From Nitrosomonadales bacterium (GTDB lineage Bacteria > Pseudomonadota > Gammaproteobacteria > Burkholderiales > Gallionellaceae): 12,116 nucleotides of DNA. Location: NCBI GenBank assembly GCA_016218465.1, contig JACREA010000197.1, positions 1 to 12,116 of the forward strand, given 5' to 3'. How positions within the stretch are numbered: position 1 is the stretch's first letter; each line of letters opens with the position of its first letter. Both the position numbers and the translations under genes were made by a program. Below, piece after piece: positions 7,028 to 12,116 of the stretch. A model generated the notes under the pieces. It was given only the letters and a program-made list of their open reading frames with translations. It was not told the origin of the DNA and made no database searches.

Positions 7028-7150
7028 ATGAGTTTTATGGGGCTTATACAAACGGTTCCTGCCGCCTTCATCGGCATGAGCCGGATCCTCGGGTTGATGG
7101 CCGGCAGTTTTAGTTCCGGCATAACCCGCAAGCGGATTAGCCTTCACTGA
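7028..7150 (+). pseudogene. Diverged duplicate of the pilD 5' end (N-terminal remnant)
   Basis: A 40-codon frame from ATG 7028 to TGA 7148-7150 contains IQTVPAAFIGM then SRILGLMAGSF. It aligns without gaps to the start of the real PilD just downstream (LQTSPLLFTVM then SAILGLMVGSF). I count 14 of 22 residues identical and about 41 of 66 bases. After GSF only I-x-R of the family pattern persists (GITRKR versus VVIHRL), and the frame stops within 12 codons. It has no good Shine-Dalgarno sequence. It looks like a remnant of an older or second pilD start, left by duplication or recombination. Translation as a one-helix peptide cannot be excluded but is not supported. Confidence 0.6.
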
Positions 7151-7168
7151 AACAGCCGACTTACCCAA

Positions 7169-8032
7169 ATGATCCATATTCTCCAAACCTCACCGCTCTT
7201 GTTCACTGTTATGAGCGCCATATTAGGCCTGATGGTCGGCAGTTTTCTCAATGTGGTGATTCATCGTTTGCCGAAGATGCTGGAGATCGGTTGGCAACAA
7301 CAATGCGCGGAGTTACGCGGGGAAGAGTATGTGCCCGTCACGCCATACAACCTCATTGTTCCACGTTCAGCCTGCCCGCATTGCAATCACGCTATCAGCG
7401 CGTGGGAAAACATTCCAGTTGTCAGTTACCTGCTGTTGCGCGGCAAATGCAAGAACTGTGGAGCGGCAATTTCGCCGCGCTATCCGGTAATTGAGGCGAT
7501 CAGCGGAATTCTGTGCGCTTATGCGGCATGGCATTTTGGTTTTGGGATGACGGCAGCCGGAGCGTTGTTGCTCGTCTGGGCGTTACTGGCACTTACGGCA
7601 ATCGACTTCGATACGCAATTGCTGCCGGATGACATTACCCTGCCGCTGCTCTGGGCGGGTTTGCTGCTCAACCTGTTTGGAGTTTTTACCGATTTATATA
7701 GCGCGGTACTTGGCGCAGTGACTGGTTACCTTGTGTTGTGGAGCGTGTACTGGCTGTTCAAGCTTATCACCGGCAAGGAAGGCATGGGCTACGGCGATTT
7801 CAAGCTGCTTGCTGCGTTGGGTGCATGGATGGGCTGGCAAATGTTGCCGCTGATCATCCTGTTGTCCTCGCTGGTTGGCGCAGTCGTTGGCATTACCCTG
7901 ATTGTGGCGCTCAAGCATGGCCGCAATATTCCCATCCCTTTTGGCCCATATCTGGCGGGCGGGGGATTTATCGCGCTGTTCTGGGGACAAACACTGACAC
8001 AGGGTTACCTGCAACTGCTCGTCGCCCCATGA
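7169..8032 (+). CDS. pilD: Prepilin leader peptidase / N-methyltransferase PilD
   Basis: An inner-membrane bifunctional aspartic protease. It cleaves the leader of type IV prepilins and pseudopilins and N-methylates the new N-terminus. The 287-residue protein has the family-typical start (LGLMVGSFLNVVIHRLPKM) and the cytoplasmic zinc-type loop with two CxxC pairs, Cys69/Cys72 and Cys94/Cys97. The two catalytic Asp motifs are AIDFDTQLLPDD (Asp146) and GYGDFK (Asp210). Multiple hydrophobic helices follow. The N-terminal methyltransferase region and C-terminal peptidase region are both intact. No strong Shine-Dalgarno sequence is visible before ATG 7169; the internal ATG at 7211 would remove the first half of the first helix. 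The stop TGA is immediately followed by the element at 8033. Confidence 0.97.
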   Translation: MIHILQTSPLLFTVMSAILGLMVGSFLNVVIHRLPKMLEIGWQQQCAELRGEEYVPVTPYNLIVPRSACPHCNHAISAWENIPVVSYLLLRGKCKNCGAAISPRYPVIEAISGILCAYAAWHFGFGMTAAGALLLVWALLALTAIDFDTQLLPDDITLPLLWAGLLLNLFGVFTDLYSAVLGAVTGYLVLWSVYWLFKLITGKEGMGYGDFKLLAALGAWMGWQMLPLIILLSSLVGAVVGITLIVALKHGRNIPIPFGPYLAGGGFIALFWGQTLTQGYLQLLVAP

Positions 8033-8221
8033 TTCCAATCCTATTTCATCGGTGAAACTGTGTTGGCTTCCTCGTTCACTCCTTGCCGTGCTAAAGGCAC
8101 TGTAGCTACCGCCGCCCTTACGGGCTTAACTTCGCAAGCGAAGTTAGCGTACACTGAAACGTTAGTTTTCTGCGTCGTTCGCTCGTCGCCGCCTTGTTTG
8201 ACCTTCGAAATAGAATTGGAA
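8033..8221. mobile_element. MITE-like element inserted between pilD stop and coaE start
   Basis: About 189 bp with no coding capacity, bounded by long inverted terminal repeats. The left arm ATTCCAATCCTATTTC... (8032-8058) and right arm ...GAAATAGAATTGGAAT (8196-8222) pair at roughly 22 of 27 positions, with the outer 16 bases differing at one. It is flanked by the direct repeat TGA (8030-8032 and 8222-8224), or ATGA (8029-8032 and 8221-8224). Removing the element and one repeat copy joins the genes as CCCC-ATGA-GC, a standard 4-base overlap of the pilD stop and coaE start. Inside, TAACTTCGC-AA-GCGAAGTTA (8127-8146) is a perfect 9-bp hairpin. A 3-bp TNA-type duplication is known for some IS5-family subgroups, but assignment to a family is only a suggestion. 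Confidence 0.7.
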
Positions 8222-8826
8222 TGAGCTTTTGCATCGGACTTACCGGCGGAATAGGCAGCGGTAAAAGCACCGTTGCCGCGATGTTCGCGGAACATGGCGC
8301 GGGTGTTGTCGATACGGACATCATCGCCCACAGCCTGACGCAACCGGGCGGCGAGGCCATTGCGGCGATCCGTTCCGCCTTCGGCAACGATTACCTAACG
8401 GATGATGGGGCATTGGATCGCGTAAAAATGCGCGGGCTGGTTTTTTCGGACGCCGCCGCCAAACAGCGGCTGGAACAGATTCTGCACCCCCTGATATTCG
8501 AGCAGGCCAAAACGCAGTTGCGGCAATTGCAGGCCAAACCCTACATCCTCGTCGTTGTCCCGCTGCTGCCCGAAAGCCGCACATTCCGGCAACTGGTGCA
8601 ACGCGTGCTGGTGGTGGATTGCGAGGAAAATACCCAGATTGCGCGGGTCATCGGGCGCAGCCGCCTGACGGAAGAGAAAGTGCGCGCCATCATTGCCCTG
8701 CAAACCCCGCGCGCCGACCGGCTGCGGCTGGCCGACGACGTAATACGCAACGATGTCAGCATGGAAAACCTGGCAGGACAGGTTGCCGTTCTTCATGAAC
8801 ACTACTCAAAAATGCAAAAACAGTAA
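8221..8826 (+). CDS. coaE: Dephospho-CoA kinase CoaE
   Basis: Catalyses the last step of coenzyme A synthesis, ATP-dependent phosphorylation of the ribose 3'-OH of dephospho-CoA, in the cytosol. The 201-residue protein has a P-loop (LTGGIGSGKST, residues 7-17), VVDTDIIAH after strand 2, HPLIFEQAKTQL, VVVPLL, and the C-terminal ALQTPRADRLRLADDVIRND pattern of the family. The ATG at 8221 gives the standard N-terminus. An in-frame TTG at 8194 lies inside the inserted element and is rejected. The Shine-Dalgarno sequence is weak. The gene was probably once translationally coupled to pilD and is now separated from it by the element, so its expression may depend on sequence in that element. Confidence 0.95.
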   Translation: MSFCIGLTGGIGSGKSTVAAMFAEHGAGVVDTDIIAHSLTQPGGEAIAAIRSAFGNDYLTDDGALDRVKMRGLVFSDAAAKQRLEQILHPLIFEQAKTQLRQLQAKPYILVVVPLLPESRTFRQLVQRVLVVDCEENTQIARVIGRSRLTEEKVRAIIALQTPRADRLRLADDVIRNDVSMENLAGQVAVLHEHYSKMQKQ

Positions 8827-8854
8827 TTGACGATGCAAGGGAATCCCATATATC
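8827..8854 (+). promoter_or_regulatory. Weak candidate promoter upstream of zapD
   Basis: TTGACG (8827-8832) starts right after the coaE stop and is followed after 16 bases by TATATC (8849-8854), 4 of 6 matches to TATAAT. The surrounding 60-bp gap is AT-rich. This could give zapD-yacG their own transcription start. Seen by eye only. Confidence 0.3.
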
Positions 8855-8886
8855 TTTCGTAATTATATTTACCCACCCTTGCCGCC

Positions 8887-9645
8887 GTGATCGACTATGA
8901 GTTTCCCCTCAACGAAAAAGTGCGCACGATGTTGCGCCTTGAGGGATTGTTCGCACGCATGGCTCACTTTACCGGACACGATCAATGCATGGATCACCAT
9001 GCCGCGCTGCTCACCTTGTTCGAGATACTCGAAGTGGCCAGCCGCGCCGATCTGAAATCCGAGCTTTTACAGGAACTGGAACGCCAGAAACGCGCCCTTT
9101 CCGGCCTGCACAACAATCCCGATATTATCGAAGACGCGCTGGAAGCAGTACTTGCTGATATTGACAGGGCTTCCGCAGACCTGCACTCAACAACAGGCAA
9201 GACCGGCCAGCGCCTGCGCGAAAACGAGTGGCTGATGGGCATCAAGCAGCGCGCCAACATGCCCGGAGGCACCTGTGAATTTGACCTGCCTTCCTATCAC
9301 TATTGGCAGCAGCAGGATGCCGGCTTGCGTCGCGAAAACCTGCGGGCATGGCTGGCCCCTCTCATTCCCATACATGCCGGAGCAAAAATCATCCTGCGGC
9401 TAATCCGCGAGAACTGCAAGGGTTTCCATTTTACTGCGCACCGCGGCACCTTCCAGCAAATGCAGGGAGGGCGTGTTGCGCAGATATTGCGGATCGGCCT
9501 GGCTAACGAACTGGCATGCACGCCCGAAGTCAGCGCAAACAAATATGCGCTGAATATCCGGTTCATCGTGACGGACTATGCCGCAAAATCAACTCAGGTC
9601 GAACAGGACGTGCCGTTTGACCTGACCTTTTGCAGCCTGCCGTGA
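8887..9645 (+). CDS. zapD: Cell division protein ZapD
   Basis: A cytosolic FtsZ-binding protein that cross-links FtsZ filaments and stabilises the Z ring. The 252-residue protein, full length, belongs to the ZapD/YacF (DUF1342) family. The family-typical N-terminus is YEFPLNEKVRTMLRLEGLF. Central conserved stretches are RENEWLMGIKQRANMPGGTC and FDLPSYHYWQQQ, with QMQGGRVAQILRI further on. The start is GTG; no in-frame ATG gives the conserved N-terminus, and the Shine-Dalgarno sequence is poor. It is followed after 2 bases by yacG, so the two are probably co-translated. The order coaE-zapD-yacG is conserved across beta- and gammaproteobacteria. Confidence 0.95.
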   Translation: MIDYEFPLNEKVRTMLRLEGLFARMAHFTGHDQCMDHHAALLTLFEILEVASRADLKSELLQELERQKRALSGLHNNPDIIEDALEAVLADIDRASADLHSTTGKTGQRLRENEWLMGIKQRANMPGGTCEFDLPSYHYWQQQDAGLRRENLRAWLAPLIPIHAGAKIILRLIRENCKGFHFTAHRGTFQQMQGGRVAQILRIGLANELACTPEVSANKYALNIRFIVTDYAAKSTQVEQDVPFDLTFCSLP

Positions 9646-9647
9646 TA

Positions 9648-9845
9648 ATGCCAAATAAATCCCCGCCGGTTGTATCCTGTCCGCATTGCGGCGTTGAACA
9701 TCAATGGGATATCAACAATCGCTTCCGCCCGTTTTGCAGCGAACGCTGCAAGCTGATTGATCTGGGAAAATGGGCCAGCGAAGACTATCGCGTTGCGCAG
9801 CCAACAGAAGAACAAGAGTTTTCCGAGCCGCCTCACCAAGCCTGA
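9648..9845 (+). CDS. yacG: Small zinc protein YacG (DNA gyrase inhibitor family)
   Basis: A 65-residue protein with one treble-clef-like zinc site, C-x2-C-x15-C-x3-C (Cys11, Cys14, Cys30, Cys34), and the family sequence RPFCSERCKLIDLGKWASEDYR. E. coli YacG binds GyrB and inhibits gyrase; the same role here is by homology. The acidic, Glu-rich tail is usual. The ATG at 9648 is 2 bases after the zapD stop. A GTG at 9642 overlapping that stop is a possible alternative and would add two residues. The 3' end overlaps the convergent mutT 3' end by 13 bases (9833-9845). Confidence 0.93.
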   Translation: MPNKSPPVVSCPHCGVEHQWDINNRFRPFCSERCKLIDLGKWASEDYRVAQPTEEQEFSEPPHQA

Positions 9846-10783
9846 CGCAGCGTACTGATGCCATGCGCGCCATGCTGCCATGCGATTTGCATATCATCGC
9901 GCGTCAGGCCGCCCAACGCATACACCGGAATTGATGACCCTGCCGCGATAGCCGCAAAACCTTCCCAGCCAAGATGCGCCGCCCCCGGATGAGACAGGGT
10001 CGGCATTACCGGACCCAGCAACGCGAAGTCGCAACCCAATACCTCGGCGTGGCGCAGTTCCTCCGCGTTGTGGCAGGATGCCCCGCACCAGTCCACTTCC
10101 GGTCTGTGCCGGAAATCCGCCAGCTGCGCGCCGGTAAGGTGTACCCCGACCGCCCCGATCTGCTGGGCCAGTTCGATGTCGGCATTGATCAGCAGGCGCG
10201 CACCATGTTGCCGCACCAGTGGCAGCATTTTAAGCGCCAGCTTCCTCAAACCGTCGCGCGAATAATTTTTCTCACGCAGCTGCACCAGCCGCAAACCATT
10301 CTGCAGCGCTGCCTCCAGCCGCCGCATGAATTCATCCTCGCCCAACTCCTGCACATTGCTGATCGCATATAACGAAGGCAATTCCAGCGTACGCAGGATC
10401 GGCGCGTTGGCGGGGAGCACTGGTGCAACAGAAACGCCCGGCACGTGCTGCCACGCAAATTCCTGCCCCTCATGCGGATGCAACTCGCCAGCCCACGCCG
10501 TCACGCGGAAAAAATTCAGCCGCACTGTCGCATGAGGATAAGTGAACACGCGGGTAATCCAAGGGTAAGCGGTTGTTACTGTTATGCCCAACTCCTCGCG
10601 CAGCTCGCGCACCAGCGCATGGTAGGGCGTCTCGCCGGGTTCGATCTTGCCGCCGGGGAATTCCCAATAGCCTGCCCAGATTTTGCCGCGGGGGCGTTGG
10701 GCGAGGAGGAAGGAGCCGTCGGGGCGTTGGAGGACGGCGGCGGCGACTTCGATTATTTTGTTTTTTTCAATCTGGATGTTCAA
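9833..10783 (-). CDS. mutT: Nudix hydrolase (MutT-like) fused to ThiE/TenI-like domain
   Basis: A 316-residue two-domain protein. Residues about 9-130 form a Nudix domain with a perfect box GX5EX7REUXEEXGU at 45-67 (GGKIEPGETP then REELGI), as in MutT, which hydrolyses 8-oxo-dGTP to keep it out of DNA. Residues about 137-316 form a thiamine-phosphate synthase-like barrel: LRLVQLREKN (164-173), GAVGVHLTG (210-218), GASCHNAEEL (234-243) and PVYALGGL (286-293). The Asn-Asp-Arg found in true ThiE is replaced by INADIEL, so this domain may be TenI-like or non-catalytic. This fusion is common in proteobacteria. The start is TTG (10783), with GAGG 5 bases upstream; no in-frame ATG is available. It is convergent with yacG and overlaps it by 13 bases. 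Confidence 0.9.
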   Translation of the reverse strand: MNIQIEKNKIIEVAAAVLQRPDGSFLLAQRPRGKIWAGYWEFPGGKIEPGETPYHALVRELREELGITVTTAYPWITRVFTYPHATVRLNFFRVTAWAGELHPHEGQEFAWQHVPGVSVAPVLPANAPILRTLELPSLYAISNVQELGEDEFMRRLEAALQNGLRLVQLREKNYSRDGLRKLALKMLPLVRQHGARLLINADIELAQQIGAVGVHLTGAQLADFRHRPEVDWCGASCHNAEELRHAEVLGCDFALLGPVMPTLSHPGAAHLGWEGFAAIAAGSSIPVYALGGLTRDDMQIAWQHGAHGISTLRQAW

Positions 10784-10806
10784 TCAAACCTCATACTTAA
10801 TCGTGG

Positions 10807-10839
10807 CCGTTCGTGTTGAGCTCGTCGAAACATGAATGG
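10807..10839. repeat. Palindromic dispersed-type repeat (copy 1, TTGAGCTCGTCGAA type)
   Basis: CCGTTCGTG ... CATGAATGG form an imperfect inverted repeat around TTGAGCTCGTCGAA. This resembles the GAGCCTGTCGAA palindromes common between genes in GC-rich proteobacteria. It lies just upstream of mutT and matches the reverse complement of copy 2 (10931-10953) at about 18 of 23 positions. Confidence 0.6.
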
Positions 10840-10925
10840 CTACATACAAGTCAACTTCGCCGGGGGTAGCCCGACGGTTTTGACTTTTTTTTTGCGTTGT
10901 CTTAAAGCGCCAGCCGCTTTGCGGC

Positions 10926-10954
10926 GACCCTTCGACAGGCTCAGGGCGAACGGC
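10926..10954. repeat. Palindromic dispersed-type repeat (copy 2, inverted relative to copy 1)
   Basis: Contains TTCGACAGGCTCAGGGCGAA followed by CGG. It is in opposite orientation to copy 1, so the pair brackets about 90 bp, including a run of nine T (10885-10893), in the manner of a composite REP cluster. It is not coding on either strand with any support. Confidence 0.65.
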
Positions 10955-10958
10955 CTTT

Positions 10959-11002
10959 GTAGGGTGCGCTATGCGCACCATGGTGCATGGAATGCACACT
11001 AC
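10959..11002. repeat. 44-bp imperfect palindrome, GTAGGGTGCGC family
   Basis: Symmetric around 10980/10981 (ACCATGGT), with ends GTAGGGTGC and GCACACTAC; 16 of 23 arm positions pair. It lies 16 bases after the stop of the YceI-like gene on its transcript, so it could act as a 3' hairpin for that mRNA. Its end matches the start of the 2505-2560 repeat (TTGTAGGGTG), pointing to a shared family. Confidence 0.6.
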
Positions 11003-11017
11003 GCCTGCTGCGCCACT

Positions 11018-11731
11018 CTAATTACCTTGCGCAACAATGTGAAATCGCAAATCCAGTTTATCCTGAACCTGAATCGCACCACCAAGCACCGACAGCGGAG
11101 TAATGCCAAAATCGGTTTGATTAAACGACATCTTCCCGTCAACAACAATTCCATCCCGAACGGTTTCAGTTTGCGCCGGAACTTCATAGGTGCGCGTCAT
11201 GCCATGCAGCGTGATTGACACGTTCAGCGTGCGGTGACTGGCGTCAGCCCAAGTGGCATGTATCAGCGCGTAAGGAAAATGTTCGGAGTCGAGTGTATTT
11301 ATTAACATGTTGTTGCGCGTGCCTTCGATAGCTTCCGGCGAAGGTTGGGTGTCGAACCCTGCATCGGTGCGCAACCCCGGCTCATCCACGGCAAGCTGTT
11401 CGAGTGGAACGTAGAAGTCGGCCAGCCCTTCTTCTGCAGAAACGTAGCCGCTCACATTGTGGCTGGCGACCACATGGTCATGTCCCAGGCGCGCGAGTGT
11501 GCCGGCGCGATGCACTTCGATGACTACCAGCGATTGGGCTGAATCCACGTGCAGGATCTTTTTGCCCAGCGCTTTGGCATGGAGGTAATGGGCTTCGGGA
11601 AAACCTGCGGGTGCGTGAGTGATCTCCGCCGGTATTTGCGGGGGAATGCCCGGAGCGCAGGCCGCCAACATGCCCGCAAGCAGCATGCTCATGCATAGGT
11701 TTTTATTTCTTGCCTGTATTAAGAAGTTCAT
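11018..11731 (-). CDS. YceI-family periplasmic lipoprotein
   Basis: A 237-residue protein. A signal sequence ends in the lipobox LAAC (Cys25 after LLAGM), so it should be lipidated by Lgt and anchored in the envelope. The mature part matches the YceI lipocalin-like beta-barrel family: ARLGHDHVVASHNVSGYV near the N-terminus, then NTLDSEHFPYALIHA, VSITLHGMTRTYEVP and MSFNQTDFGI. YceI proteins can bind isoprenoid-type lipids; the ligand here is unknown. ATG 11729-11731 is chosen because AAGG lies just upstream and the signal peptide starts there. The longer frame to 11776 would overlap cysB. It starts 7 bases after the cysB stop, so it is probably co-transcribed with cysB. Confidence 0.88.
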   Translation of the reverse strand: MNFLIQARNKNLCMSMLLAGMLAACAPGIPPQIPAEITHAPAGFPEAHYLHAKALGKKILHVDSAQSLVVIEVHRAGTLARLGHDHVVASHNVSGYVSAEEGLADFYVPLEQLAVDEPGLRTDAGFDTQPSPEAIEGTRNNMLINTLDSEHFPYALIHATWADASHRTLNVSITLHGMTRTYEVPAQTETVRDGIVVDGKMSFNQTDFGITPLSVLGGAIQVQDKLDLRFHIVAQGN

Positions 11732-11738
11732 TTGTGCC

Positions 11739-12116
11739 TTAATCGGCCACAGGCGAAACATGCATCGCTTTGGCAACCACTTCGCGTGTCAGGTGCGGGG
11801 CGAACAGTTCGATGAAATCGTAGGTATAGCCGCGCAGGTACTCGTTCTTGCGTATCGCAATCCGCGTGGTGCTGGGCTTGAACAGATGCCTGGCATCTAT
11901 CATGCGCAGGTGCTTGTCGCGCTCCGGGATGAAGGCCATTTTCGCCAGGATGCCGATGCCCAGGCCCAGCTCCACATATGTCTTGATCACGTCCGTGTCG
12001 ATCGCGGTCAGCGCGATGTTGGGCTGGATTTTTGCAGCTTCGAACGCGGCGTTGATCTTGCCGCGCCCGCTGAATGCAAAGTCGTAGGTGATGATCGGGT
12101 ATTGCGCGATCTTCGC
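11739..12116 (-). CDS. cysB: CysB, LysR-type regulator of sulfur assimilation, 5' end outside window
   Basis: Only the C-terminal 125 residues are present; the gene enters from the right edge in frame and ends at TAA 11739-11741. The sequence carries CysB-type effector-domain motifs: YPIITYDFAFSGR, then ALTAIDTDVIKTYVELGLG, GILAKMAF and YDFIELFAPHLTREV. CysB activates cysteine-synthesis and sulfate-uptake genes and responds to N-acetylserine or O-acetylserine. The DNA-binding helix-turn-helix is out of view. The close paralogue Cbl is possible but less likely. It is followed closely by the YceI-like lipoprotein gene. Confidence 0.92.
   Translation of the reverse strand, partial: AKIAQYPIITYDFAFSGRGKINAAFEAAKIQPNIALTAIDTDVIKTYVELGLGIGILAKMAFIPERDKHLRMIDARHLFKPSTTRIAIRKNEYLRGYTYDFIELFAPHLTREVVAKAMHVSPVAD

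Noticed and set aside
8194..8220. TTG start for coaE giving nine extra residues
   Set aside because: These codons lie in the terminal repeat of the inserted element, and the ATG at 8221 gives the normal CoaE N-terminus.
10861..10893. Short hairpin CGGG...CCCG followed by nine T, as a plus-strand terminator
   Set aside because: The stem is only 4 bp, 11 bases separate it from the T-run, and no plus-strand gene lies upstream.
10832..11218. Long plus-strand frame of 128 codons over the repeat cluster and the YceI-like 3' end
   Set aside because: Low-complexity translation across palindromic repeats and antisense to a clear YceI-family gene; no family resemblance.
11732..11776. Upstream start for the YceI-like lipoprotein
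   Set aside because: Would overlap the end of cysB and put 15 non-signal residues before a normal signal peptide; ATG 11731 has its own AAGG.

Overview
The window looks like a chromosome segment from a betaproteobacterium, most like the Nitrosomonadales/Gallionellaceae side of the class. This is inferred from gene content: ZapD (a beta/gamma-proteobacterial division factor), a CysB whose C-terminus reads like the proteobacterial type, and the conserved run pilC-pilD-coaE-zapD-yacG next to a convergent mutT. The species cannot be fixed from sequence alone. Most genes are housekeeping. The unusual material lies in the spaces between them and in one broken gene.

Layout. (1) 1-389, minus: 5' part of amrB (MEMO1-like), running off the left edge. 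(2) 569-2498, plus: a decayed gene for a papain-type (C1) cysteine protease fused to an alpha/beta hydrolase. It has lost the segment with the catalytic Cys and carries a second frameshift. (3) 2505-2560: a perfect 22-bp inverted repeat between the convergent pseudogene and radC. (4) radC (minus) and lgt (plus) diverge from a short gap filled almost entirely by a long imperfect palindrome with terminal inverted repeats, a MITE-like element. The right end of this element supplies the probable lgt ribosome-binding site. (5) A CBS-domain HlyC/CorC (CNNM/DUF21) membrane transporter with its own likely promoter. (6) pilC and pilD, for type IV pilus assembly and prepilin processing. They are separated by 250 bp holding a heptamer repeat, a hairpin and a diverged copy of the pilD N-terminal codons. 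(7) A second MITE-like element between pilD and coaE. It appears to have inserted exactly into an ancestral ATGA stop/start overlap, so both genes stayed intact. (8) coaE, zapD and yacG, then a convergent Nudix/ThiE-like fusion (mutT), then a cluster of three palindromic repeats. (9) A YceI-family lipoprotein gene directly downstream of cysB, which runs off the right edge (both minus).

How the genes relate. PilC and PilD serve the type IV pilus/type II secretion machinery, but the usual partner pilB is not directly upstream of pilC. CoaE makes coenzyme A, ZapD bundles FtsZ, YacG is a small zinc protein that inhibits gyrase in E. coli, and MutT removes oxidised nucleotides. This is a syntenic block rather than one pathway. 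Lgt starts lipoprotein maturation; the YceI-like protein carries a lipobox and would be one of its substrates.

No complete novel multi-gene system was found. The best leads are the element inserted in the pilD/coaE overlap, the palindromic element in the radC/lgt gap, the pilD N-terminal remnant, and the decayed protease-hydrolase fusion.
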